From NCBI RefSeq assembly GCF_038958875.1, contig NZ_CP152407.1, positions 2,921,501-2,985,500 on the forward strand: a stretch of DNA of 64,000 bases. The letters are read 5' to 3'. Source of the stretch: Acidovorax sp. FHTAMBA (lineage in GTDB: Bacteria; Pseudomonadota; Gammaproteobacteria; Burkholderiales; Burkholderiaceae_C). The notes beneath the pieces were generated by a model. The model ran no database searches. It was not told the DNA's origin and saw only the letters and a program-made list of their open reading frames with translations. Position numbers and translations under genes: made by a program. The number at the start of each line of letters is the position of its first letter. Within the stretch, counting starts at the first letter, position 1. Below, piece by piece: positions 32,081 through 39,709 of this stretch.

Positions 32081-32097
32081 CCGATGCGGAGCCGGGC

Positions 32098-32457
32098 TCA
32101 GATGGTCTGGGTTGGCCGGTCAGACCCGAGCGATGTCCCCAGCAGCTCCTCGATCTTGGCCTTGAGCTGGCGCGACTTTTCGTCCTTGGGAAACTGGATG
32201 CCCACACCCTGCGTGCGATTGCCCGCAGCACGCGCCGGAGTCACCCAGGCCACACGGCCGGCGACCGGATAGCGTTGCGTGTCGTCCGGCAGAGTCAGCA
32301 ATACATAAACATCATCGCCCAGCTTGTAGTCCCGCTGGGTAGGCACAAAAATGCCCCCTTCAGAGAAAAAGGGAATGTAGGCTGCGTACAAGGCCCCCTT
32401 TTCCTTGATGGCCAGCTGCATGACGCTGGGGCGGGGGGCGGTGGATGGACTGCTCAT
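32098..32457 (-). CDS. pilZ: PilZ-domain type IV pilus assembly protein
   Basis: 119 residues, the size of PilZ itself. The start at 32457 (MSSPSTAPRPS) was chosen; the upstream open frame overlaps holB. The domain is visible as YIPFFSEGGIFVPTQRDYKL, YVLLTLPDDTQRYPVAGRVA and GVGIQFPKDE. The arginine-rich c-di-GMP-binding motif of other PilZ proteins is absent, as in type IV pilus PilZ. The order holB-pilZ after tmk and mltG is the same as in pseudomonads. Needed for pilus assembly at the cytoplasmic side. Confidence 0.9.
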   Translation of the reverse strand: MSSPSTAPRPSVMQLAIKEKGALYAAYIPFFSEGGIFVPTQRDYKLGDDVYVLLTLPDDTQRYPVAGRVAWVTPARAAGNRTQGVGIQFPKDEKSRQLKAKIEELLGTSLGSDRPTQTI

Positions 32458-32473
32458 GAATAAATGGTACGGC

Positions 32474-33484
32474 TCAGTGCCTTGAGTGTAGGGTGTTTCG
32501 CGCCTGGGCGACAAGGGCTTCGAGCATGAGACCCGCATTGAAAGGATGGTCTGCGGTACGTGCTTCCCTGGCCAGCGCGCGCGACCAGCGTGTCAAGGCA
32601 CCCAACGACGGCAAGACCTTGGGCAGATCTGCAGCCGCGAAGTAGCGCGGCGCTGCGCCCACGCTGGCCGCAAGAAGGTCATGGCAAAGTTTCTGCAGCG
32701 CATCGATCACCTGCGCGGGCGACCAGTCTCCCAGCGCCGTCACGTCACCCCTGGCTACCGCCTGCGGCAGGGACGACCAGGCTTGCGGGCTGCGACCTGA
32801 GCGCGCCAGGGCCAGTGCATCTTCAGGCCGCCCGCCTGCGGCACGCAGGAAGGCCGCCGCAGGCTCCGCTTCAATGCCCTGCCCTTGCAGCCACTGCAGC
32901 ATCTGGTCGGTGGCGGGCCAGACCATGGTATGGCCCAGACAGCGGCTGCGGATGGTGGGCAGCAGCTGGTGCGCCGCCTCGCTCGCCAGCACAAAGCGCA
33001 CGTCGCCCGGCGGCTCTTCCAGGGTCTTGAGCAGCGCGTTCGCCGTGACATGGTTCATCTGCTCGGCCGGGTACACCAGCACTGCCTTGCCCTTGCCACG
33101 CGCTGAGGTGCGCTGCGAGAACTCCACCGCATCGCGCATCGCCTCCACCCGGATCTCGCGGCTGGGCTTGCGCTTCTTGTCGTCGATGTCCGCCTGGGCT
33201 TTTTCTGACAGGGGCCAGCCCAGGGCCATCATCTGCACCTCCGGCATCAGTACACACAGGTCGGCGTGGGTGCGCACATCCATGGCGTGACAACCTGTGC
33301 ACTTGCCGCACGCGCCCTGCGCTGTGGGTGCATCGCACAACCAGGCGCGCACCAGCTCCAGCCCCAGGGCGTACTGCCCCAGGCCCGACGGGCCCTGCAG
33401 CAGCCAGGCATGGCCCCGCTGGGCGAGCAGGCTGGTGCGCTGCGCGGCAATCCAGGGGGCCAATGCAACGGCCGGCTCGCTCAT
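32474..33484 (-). CDS. holB: DNA polymerase III subunit delta'
   Basis: A 336-residue clamp-loader subunit. Start at 33484 (MSEPAVALAPW), overlapping the tmk stop by 4 bp. The four-cysteine zinc module is present (LC, then ACGKCTGC). The Walker A region is GPSGLGQY, with glutamine in place of lysine, as expected for an ATP-inactive delta'. VYPAEQMNHVTANALLKTLE and EEPPGDVRFVLA are conserved clamp-loader segments. Part of mltG-tmk-holB-pilZ. Confidence 0.94.
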   Translation of the reverse strand: MSEPAVALAPWIAAQRTSLLAQRGHAWLLQGPSGLGQYALGLELVRAWLCDAPTAQGACGKCTGCHAMDVRTHADLCVLMPEVQMMALGWPLSEKAQADIDDKKRKPSREIRVEAMRDAVEFSQRTSARGKGKAVLVYPAEQMNHVTANALLKTLEEPPGDVRFVLASEAAHQLLPTIRSRCLGHTMVWPATDQMLQWLQGQGIEAEPAAAFLRAAGGRPEDALALARSGRSPQAWSSLPQAVARGDVTALGDWSPAQVIDALQKLCHDLLAASVGAAPRYFAAADLPKVLPSLGALTRWSRALAREARTADHPFNAGLMLEALVAQARNTLHSRH

Positions 33485-34158
33485 CGCGGGCCTCCTTGTG
33501 CAGCCACCATGATCGCCAGCCAGCCTTTGCGTACGAACACGCTGGTGAGCTGCTGCCACACGCGGTGGCGGTCTTGTGCAGCATCAAGCCGCGCAAACCG
33601 CTGCGGCGCAGCAGCGGCCCGGTCGGCATAGCCTTGGGCCACGCGGCGAAAGAACTCCACCGGCTGGGCTTCGAAACGGTCAGGCACGCGCGCGCCGGCC
33701 AGGCGCCCGGCCGCCACCTCGGGGGCCAGGTCAAACCACACCGTCAAATCCGGTTCACGCATCATATTGGCCTGTGGCGCAAGCCCAGTCTGCGCAAGAC
33801 GCTCCAGTATTGATAGCACTTCAAGATCAAAACCACGCCCCGCACCCTGGTAGGCAAACGTGGCATCGGTGAAGCGGTCGCACAGTACGACATCGCCCCG
33901 CGCCAGAGCGGGCTCGATCACGTTGCGCAGGTGGTCACGGCGGGCCGCGAAGATCAGCAAGGACTCGGTGAGCGCATCCATCGGGTCGTTGAGGACCATC
34001 TCGCGCAGCTTTTCCGCCAGCGGCGTACCGCCCGGCTCACGGCTGACGGTGACAGATCGGCCCTGCGTCCGAAAAGCTGCAGCCAGCCCCTCGATGTGCG
34101 AGGACTTGCCTGCGCCGTCGATACCTTCAAAGGTGATGAACAGACCGGGTCGTGACAT
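33481..34158 (-). CDS. tmk: Thymidylate kinase
   Basis: 225 residues. It phosphorylates dTMP to dTDP. The P-loop is FEGIDGAGKSSHIEGL; the DR motif is CDRFTDATFAYQGAGRG, and SREPGGTPLAEKLR holds the dTMP-binding region. The start at 34158 (MSRPGLFITFEG) matches the family; the open frame extends upstream without homology. The C terminus (VRKGWLAIMVAAQGGPR) is a little longer than usual. Coupled to holB by an ATGA overlap and 17 bp after mltG. Confidence 0.95.
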   Translation of the reverse strand: MSRPGLFITFEGIDGAGKSSHIEGLAAAFRTQGRSVTVSREPGGTPLAEKLREMVLNDPMDALTESLLIFAARRDHLRNVIEPALARGDVVLCDRFTDATFAYQGAGRGFDLEVLSILERLAQTGLAPQANMMREPDLTVWFDLAPEVAAGRLAGARVPDRFEAQPVEFFRRVAQGYADRAAAAPQRFARLDAAQDRHRVWQQLTSVFVRKGWLAIMVAAQGGPR

Positions 34159-34175
34159 GGATGTCCTGCTTGAAT

Positions 34176-35198
34176 CTACTGCTGCCCGCGCTGGTAGCGG
34201 TTCACCGCACGGTTGTGCTCGTCCAGTGACTCGCTGAAATGGCTGGTGCCGTCGCCCCTGGCCACAAAATAGAGAGCGCGGGTGGCTTGCGGCTGCACCG
34301 CAGCCAGCAGCGAAGCCTTGCCGGGCATGGATATCGGGGTGGGGGGCAGGCCAGCACGGGTGTAGGTGTTCCATGGCGTGTCGGTCTGCAGGTCGCGGCG
34401 GCGCAGGTTGCCGTCAAACTTCTCGCCCAGGCCGTAGATCACCGTGGGGTCGGTCTGCAGCAGCATGCCAATGCGCAGGCGGTTGGCAAACACGCCCGCG
34501 ATCTGGCCCCGGTCGCTGGCCTTGCCCGTTTCCTTTTCGACGATGCTGGCCAGAATCAGCGCGTCGTCGGCCGACTTCAGGGGGGAATCCGCAGCGCGCT
34601 GTGCCCAGGCGGCTTCGAGACGTCGGTCCATGGCATGCATGGCACGGCGCAACAGGGCGATGTCGCTGGAACCCTTCGCGAAGGTGTAGGTATCGGGAAA
34701 AAACCGCCCTTCCGGGTGCACACCGGGGCGGCCGAGCTGCGCCATCAGGGCTTCATCGCTCAGGTTGGCCAGTTCGCGCTTGAGCTGATCTTCGCGGGCC
34801 AGCGCCTGGCGCACCTGCCGCCAGTTCCAGCCCTCTACCAGCGTGATGGCGCGCAGGCTCTCTTCGCCGCGCACCAGCTTTTGTAGCAGGCTGCGGGGGG
34901 TGGTGCCGGGGGGGATTTCGTAGTTGCCGGCCTTGATGGCGCGGTCCTGGCCCGAGAAGCGGAACCACGCATAAAGCATGCGCGAATCCACCCGCGCGCC
35001 GGACGCCACCACGTCGCGCGCAACACCGCGCGGCGTCGTGCCGGGCTCAATGGCGAGCTCCAGCGGCTCGCCCGCTGCAACGATGGGCTGGTGCAGCCAC
35101 CAGAAGGCAGCGCCGCCGGAGCCGATGACCAACAATGCGATCAGAACCAGAAAACGTCTCACAACCCTGCTGCCTGTATGAATGGGACCGGGCATCAT
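34176..35198 (-). CDS. mltG: Endolytic murein transglycosylase MltG (YceG)
   Basis: A 340-residue membrane-anchored enzyme that cuts nascent glycan strands and terminates their elongation. N-terminal membrane segment (FLVLIALLVIGSGGAAFWWL). The YceG catalytic region has ILASIVEKETGKASDRGQIA with the catalytic glutamate, then LQTDPTVIYGLG and NTYTRAGLPPTPISMPG. It starts at 35198 (second Met 35195), only 9 bp from the divergent ygfZ start. First gene of mltG-tmk-holB-pilZ. Confidence 0.95.
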   Translation of the reverse strand: MMPGPIHTGSRVVRRFLVLIALLVIGSGGAAFWWLHQPIVAAGEPLELAIEPGTTPRGVARDVVASGARVDSRMLYAWFRFSGQDRAIKAGNYEIPPGTTPRSLLQKLVRGEESLRAITLVEGWNWRQVRQALAREDQLKRELANLSDEALMAQLGRPGVHPEGRFFPDTYTFAKGSSDIALLRRAMHAMDRRLEAAWAQRAADSPLKSADDALILASIVEKETGKASDRGQIAGVFANRLRIGMLLQTDPTVIYGLGEKFDGNLRRRDLQTDTPWNTYTRAGLPPTPISMPGKASLLAAVQPQATRALYFVARGDGTSHFSESLDEHNRAVNRYQRGQQ

Positions 35199-35207
35199 AA
35201 TTCAGCG

Positions 35208-36125
35208 ATGACCTACTCCCTGAACGGCATTGCCCCCCTCTCTCACCTGGGCGTCATTCGCGTGGAAGGCGAAGACGCTGCCAAGTTTCTGCACGGCCAG
35301 CTCACGCAGGATTTCGCCCTGCTGGGCATGGACGAGGCCCGCCTGGCGGCCTTTCTGTCGGCCAAAGGCCGCATGCAGGCCAGCTTCATCGGCTTCAAGC
35401 GCAGCGCCACCGAGGTACTGCTGGTCTGCAGCCGCGACCTTCTGCCCGCTGTGCTCAAACGGCTGTCCATGTTTGTGCTGCGTGCCAAGGCCAGGCTGAC
35501 CGATGCCACGGCGGACTATTCGCTGTACGGCGTTGCCGGAGATGCCATCAACGCCGTGGCGGGCGGCGCACACGCTGCCTGGCACAAGGCCGATGCAGGC
35601 CGTGCGAGTGTGGTGCACCTGTACCCGGCAGATGGCCAACCGCGCGCGCTCTGGGTGGCACCCACGTCCGAACCAGCGCCCGCGGGCCCAGCGCTGGATG
35701 CATCGTTGTGGCTCTGGAGCGAAGTGCGAAGCGGCGTGGCCACCCTGACGACGCCGGTGGTCGAAGCATTTGTCCCACAGATGCTCAACTACGAATCGGT
35801 GGGCGGTGTGAATTTCAAGAAGGGCTGCTACCCCGGCCAGGAGGTGGTGGCGCGCAGCCAGTTCCGGGGTACGCTCAAGCGCCGCGCCTACGTGGCCCAC
35901 ACTGCGGCGGCCGTGGAGGTGGGGGCCGAGGTGTTCAGCACCTCAGACCCTGACCAGCCCTGCGGCACCGTGGTGCAGGCGGCACCTGCACCGGACGGCG
36001 GCTTTGATGCCATTGTCTCGCTCCAGATCGCTGCGGCCCAGGAGCAGAGCCTACAAGTGGGCGCCCCCGCCGGTGTCCCCCTTGCCCTGCTGCCCCTGCC
36101 CTATCCGTTGCTGGAAGATATTTAA
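35208..36125 (+). CDS. ygfZ: Folate-binding iron-sulfur cluster repair protein YgfZ
   Basis: 305 residues of the aminomethyltransferase-like fold, which helps maintain some Fe-S enzymes and binds folate. The hallmark KGCYPGQEVVAR is present; LHGQLTQDFALLGMDEARLA and FLSAKGRMQA are the conserved N-terminal parts. The start at 35208 leaves 9 bp to mltG on the other strand, so the promoters must overlap each other's coding sequence. A dispersed repeat follows the stop. Confidence 0.93.
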   Translation: MTYSLNGIAPLSHLGVIRVEGEDAAKFLHGQLTQDFALLGMDEARLAAFLSAKGRMQASFIGFKRSATEVLLVCSRDLLPAVLKRLSMFVLRAKARLTDATADYSLYGVAGDAINAVAGGAHAAWHKADAGRASVVHLYPADGQPRALWVAPTSEPAPAGPALDASLWLWSEVRSGVATLTTPVVEAFVPQMLNYESVGGVNFKKGCYPGQEVVARSQFRGTLKRRAYVAHTAAAVEVGAEVFSTSDPDQPCGTVVQAAPAPDGGFDAIVSLQIAAAQEQSLQVGAPAGVPLALLPLPYPLLEDI

Positions 36126-36179
36126 GCCAAAATGGTCTTCAGCGCTTACTGGTAAAGCGCGAGCAGCTATGTTTTCAGG
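36126..36179. repeat. Dispersed palindromic repeat, copy 5
   Basis: An inverted copy: TTCAGCGCTTACTGGTAAAG, then CGCGAGCAGCTAT. It fills the gap between the convergent ygfZ and the thioesterase-GNAT gene. Because the core is a hairpin it could act as a bidirectional terminator here. Confidence 0.8.
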
Positions 36180-36186
36180 AGCAATA

Positions 36187-37044
36187 CTACAGCTGTCGCG
36201 ACATCGCGATGTGCGCAATACCAGCCTCTTCCCACGGGTCGCCCGCTGCGGCAAACCCGGCGCGGCGGTAGAAGCCCTCGGCGCTGCGCTGGGCGTGCAG
36301 CTGCACCTCGGTATCGCCCCGGGCACGCGCGGCGGCGACCAGGGCCTCCAGCAGTTCCCGCCCCCACTGGGCACCGCGCACTGAACGGTCTACAGCCATC
36401 CGGCCGATGCGCGCCACACCGGGCGCCTGCTGCAGCAGACGCCCTGTGGCCACGGGCATGCCCAGGCGGTTGTAGACGACCGCGTGTCTGGCGGTCGCAT
36501 CCAGCGCATCGGCCTCGATGTCGGGCGCAATGCCCTGTTCACGCACGAACACCTCTGTGCGCAACCGGCTCGCATCCCGGCCCAGGGCGTTCCAGTCGCC
36601 CGTCTTGACTTCAGCCATCTCGGCGCCCGCTTCGAAGCTCTCAAAAATGGCCCGCAGCGCGGGGGGCACGGGGCGCGAGGTTTGCGTGGCCGGGTCGGCA
36701 AACACGTAGATCAGCTCGCCGGACACCAGCAACTGATCGCCCGCGAAGATACCCGCCTGGAACAGGCTGGACGAAGTGCCCACCCGGGCGCAGCGCAGCC
36801 CTACGTCCAGGGTATCGTCCAGCCGCGCCGAGGCGTGGTATTCCACGGTGGCTTTCTTGACGTACATCTCGCCGCCCAGGGTCTGCATCCCCGCTTCATA
36901 GGGCAATGCCAGCGCACGCCAGTAATCGCTCATGGCCGTGTCGATGTACATGAGGTAGTGGGCATTGAAGACGATCTTTTGCATGTCCACTTCGGCCCAG
37001 CGCACGCGTAGGCGGTGGAAACAGCGGAAATCAGTGCGTTGCAT
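36187..37044 (-). CDS. Fusion of YbgC-type acyl-CoA thioesterase and GNAT acetyltransferase
   Basis: 285 residues. Residues 1-135 are a hotdog-fold thioesterase (RWAEVDMQKIVFNAHYLMYI, with the catalytic Asp region D-T-A-M-S-D, then VKKATVEYHASARLDDTLDV). Residues about 145-285 are a GNAT domain (VFVREQGIAPDIEADALD, IGRMAVDRSVRGAQWGRELL, HAQRSAEGFYRRAGF). The usual thioesterase is about 135 residues alone. The start at 37044 was chosen over the GTG at 37059. It lies 11 bp after the esterase gene. Substrates are unknown; the fusion implies acyl-CoA turnover. Confidence 0.82.
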   Translation of the reverse strand: MQRTDFRCFHRLRVRWAEVDMQKIVFNAHYLMYIDTAMSDYWRALALPYEAGMQTLGGEMYVKKATVEYHASARLDDTLDVGLRCARVGTSSSLFQAGIFAGDQLLVSGELIYVFADPATQTSRPVPPALRAIFESFEAGAEMAEVKTGDWNALGRDASRLRTEVFVREQGIAPDIEADALDATARHAVVYNRLGMPVATGRLLQQAPGVARIGRMAVDRSVRGAQWGRELLEALVAAARARGDTEVQLHAQRSAEGFYRRAGFAAAGDPWEEAGIAHIAMSRQL

Positions 37045-37055
37045 GGTTTTCTTTC

Positions 37056-38018
37056 TCACTCCATTTGAAATGCCTGGCGCAGCGCACGGGCGGCGTCTGC
37101 GTGGGCCTTGCGCGCTTCGGGAATGGCGCGCCCCATCTTGATGAACTCGTGGGTGACACCGCGGTAAATATCGAGATCAACGGGCACACCCGCCAGCCGC
37201 AGCTTGTCGGCGTAATCGATGCCCTCATCCACCAGGGGGTCGCATTCGGCCAGGCCGATCCAGGCCGGCGCAACGCCCTCCACGTCCGGCGCCAGTAGAG
37301 GCGCAAAACGCCAGTCTTCGCGTTCCTCTCGCGTGGTCACATAATTCCCGAAGAACCAGCTGATGGCGGGCTCCTCCAGCACCAGCCCCCGCGCGAAGGT
37401 GGCGTGGGAAGGCGTGTCCTGGTGCGCTGCGCACCCGGGGTAAATCAGCAGCTGCAGTGCCAGGGGCAGGTTCGCATCGCGTGCCAGGATGGCATTGACG
37501 GCAGCCAGCGTGCCGCCCGCGCTGTCGCCCCCTACGGCAAGGCGCTGCGGGTCTGCACCCAGGCTTGCGGCGTTGGCGGCAAGCCATAGCAGCGCATCCC
37601 ACGCATCGTTGCTGGCCGTGGGAAAGCGGTGCTCCGGCGCCAGCCGGTAGTCCAGCGACACCACCATGCAGTGGCCCAATCGCGCCAGTTCACGGCACAG
37701 GATGTCATGTGTGGCAATGCTGCCAATGGTGAATCCCCCGCCGTGGGTGTAGAGCAGTAACGGCAGCCCCGTGTCGGTGGTGGGGGCATACAACCTCGCA
37801 GGCAGTGCGTGGCCGTCGCGGGCAGGAATGTGGAAGTCTTGCACGCGCGCCAGAGGCGCCTTGGGCACTTCGAGCACGTCGGCGCCCGCCTGGTAAGCGA
37901 TACGCGCATCGTGCGGGCTGCGGGTGTGCAGCGGGGGATGCCCCGCACGCGCCATGCGTTCGAGCACGCTGCGCATCTGGGGGGTGAGACGGGTGTGGTG
38001 GATGTGCAGGTCGGTCAA
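37056..38018 (-). CDS. HSL-type alpha/beta-hydrolase esterase
   Basis: 320 residues of the hormone-sensitive-lipase esterase family. The oxyanion motif is LYTHGGGFTIG, the nucleophile motif GGDSAGGTLAAV, the acid in AECDPLVDEG and the histidine in GVTHEFIKMG. No signal peptide, so cytoplasmic. It probably hydrolyses short-chain acyl esters. It is upstream of the thioesterase-GNAT gene on the same strand with 11 bp between, and 62 bp separate it from the small secreted-peptide gene. Confidence 0.92.
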   Translation of the reverse strand: MTDLHIHHTRLTPQMRSVLERMARAGHPPLHTRSPHDARIAYQAGADVLEVPKAPLARVQDFHIPARDGHALPARLYAPTTDTGLPLLLYTHGGGFTIGSIATHDILCRELARLGHCMVVSLDYRLAPEHRFPTASNDAWDALLWLAANAASLGADPQRLAVGGDSAGGTLAAVNAILARDANLPLALQLLIYPGCAAHQDTPSHATFARGLVLEEPAISWFFGNYVTTREEREDWRFAPLLAPDVEGVAPAWIGLAECDPLVDEGIDYADKLRLAGVPVDLDIYRGVTHEFIKMGRAIPEARKAHADAARALRQAFQME

Positions 38019-38080
38019 GGGTCAAAGTCTCGGCAATTGAAAGGCTTTGGCCCGCAGGGCGCGGGCCGGCACGCACAGCG

Positions 38081-38239
38081 CTACGTGAAAGAAAGGGGCT
38101 CGATCGCCTTGCCCGGCAGGAGCGGCGAGAAGGTCTCCAAAAGGCCTGCGGCCGTCGCATCTTTCAGGCAATGCGCCTGCGCCTTTGTCGCAAATGCGAC
38201 GACTAACAGGGCCGCCGTCAGGGTTTGCTTCGTTTTCAC
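38081..38239 (-). CDS. Small secreted peptide precursor
   Basis: 52 residues from GTG 38239, with AGGAGACACG as ribosome binding site. MKTKQTLTAALLVVAFATKA is a clear signal peptide with a likely cut after AQA (residue 22). The mature part of about 30 residues (HCLKDATAAGLLETFSPLLP) has one cysteine. No family is recognised. The open frame reaches further upstream (to 38326) but the signal peptide and Shine-Dalgarno sequence support this start. Confidence 0.5.
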   Translation of the reverse strand: MKTKQTLTAALLVVAFATKAQAHCLKDATAAGLLETFSPLLPGKAIEPLSFT

Positions 38240-38341
38240 CCGTGTCTCCTGCTTATAAAGTGGGCTGTCGACATGTTCTCTTCTGTACGCCCGCGGGCTA
38301 TCGTAAACGCTGGCACTTTCATTCACACATCCTGTTGCACC

Positions 38342-39478
38342 ATGGCTTTCATCTACTACGTCACCCAGATCCAGTTTGAATTCGGCGCGGTCAAGCTGCT
38401 CAAGCAGGAATGCGAACGCGTAGGCATCACGCGCCCGCTGGTGGTGACGGACCCTGGCGTGAAAGCCGCTGGCGTGTTACAGAAGGCGCTGGATGCACTG
38501 CCCGGCCTGACCGTAGCGGTGTTCGACCAGACCCCGTCCAACCCCACCGAAGCCGCCGTGCGCGCCGCGGTAGAGATGTACAAAACCCAGGGCTGCGACG
38601 GACTGATAGCCGTGGGCGGCGGCTCGGCCATCGACTGCGCAAAGGGCATTGCCATTGCCGCAACGCACGAGGGCCCGCTCACCCACTACGCCACCATTGA
38701 AGGCGGCTCGCCGCGCATCACCGAGCGCGCCGCACCGCTGATCGCCGTGCCCACCACCAGCGGCACGGGCAGCGAGGTGGCACGCGGCGCCATCATCATC
38801 GTGGATGACCACCGCAAGCTCGGCTTTCATTCGTGGAACCTGGTGCCCAAGACGGCGATCTGCGACCCGGAACTCACGCTGGGCCTGCCGCCCATGCTGA
38901 CGGCAGCCACCGGCATGGATGCAATTGCGCACTGCATGGAAACCTTCATGTCGGCCGCGTTCAACCCGCCAGCCGACGGCATTGCACTGGACGGCCTCAC
39001 GCGCGGCTGGGCCCACATCGCACAAGCCACCCAGAACGGCAGCGACCGCGACGCACGCCTGCACATGATGAGTGCCAGCATGCAGGGCGCCATGGCCTTC
39101 CAGAAGGGCCTGGGCGCGGTGCATTCGCTGAGCCACAGCCTGGGCGGCGTGAACCCGCGCCTGCACCATGGCACTCTCAACGCGATGTTCCTGCCCGCTG
39201 TCATCCGCTTCAATGCAGCGGCCGAATCCGTGCAAAAGGAAAAGCGCATGGAGCGCATGGCGCACGCCATGGGGCTGGGCAGTGCGGGCGACATCCCCGA
39301 AGCCATCCGGGACATGAATGCGCGCCTGGGCCTGCCCACCGGTCTGGCCGCCATGGGCGTGACTGAAGCGATGTTCGACGACATCATCAAGGGCGCCATG
39401 GCCGATCATTGCCACAAGACCAATCCCCGCGTCGCCACGCCGCAGGAATACCGGGACATCCTCAGCCAGTCGCTGTAG
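38342..39478 (+). CDS. Iron-containing alcohol dehydrogenase
   Basis: A 378-residue family III NAD-dependent dehydrogenase. The start at 38342 (MAFIYYVTQIQFEFGAV) fits the family. The nucleotide-binding region has GLIAVGGGSAIDCAKGIAI and VPTTSGTGSEVARGAIII. Metal ligands lie in GMDAIAHCMETFMSA and in the AVHSLSHSLGG and PRLHHGTLNA histidines. The substrate is uncertain (a primary alcohol or 4-hydroxybutyrate type). A 231-bp gene-free stretch follows, with a GC hairpin at 39494-39532 and an AT-rich tract around 39650. Confidence 0.92.
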   Translation: MAFIYYVTQIQFEFGAVKLLKQECERVGITRPLVVTDPGVKAAGVLQKALDALPGLTVAVFDQTPSNPTEAAVRAAVEMYKTQGCDGLIAVGGGSAIDCAKGIAIAATHEGPLTHYATIEGGSPRITERAAPLIAVPTTSGTGSEVARGAIIIVDDHRKLGFHSWNLVPKTAICDPELTLGLPPMLTAATGMDAIAHCMETFMSAAFNPPADGIALDGLTRGWAHIAQATQNGSDRDARLHMMSASMQGAMAFQKGLGAVHSLSHSLGGVNPRLHHGTLNAMFLPAVIRFNAAAESVQKEKRMERMAHAMGLGSAGDIPEAIRDMNARLGLPTGLAAMGVTEAMFDDIIKGAMADHCHKTNPRVATPQEYRDILSQSL

Positions 39479-39709
39479 TGCCCCCCCACTCGTAGCCGAC
39501 GCCAACGACCCTGCGTGTGGTTGGGGTCGGCTGCGCGCAAACCTGGCGCGCATTCCAGCGCCGCCCATACCGTCGGTGGCCGACCGGGCCGCAAAAAAGC
39601 CCCACCCGGCTCAAGGCCGTGGCGCGCAACGCGCTAGACTCCGCCACACAATAATTAATTAATTAAACAAATTCTTACCCTGGGGTGGGGGGGGGAAGGG
39701 CGGCCGTTC

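Noticed and set aside
33808..33835. Repeat-like TTGATAGC inside tmk
   Set aside because: Only eight bases match the dispersed repeat and the palindromic core is absent.
39494..39532. GC hairpin after the alcohol dehydrogenase gene as a terminator
   Set aside because: The stem is imperfect and no T-run follows on either strand; left as a possible weak structure only.
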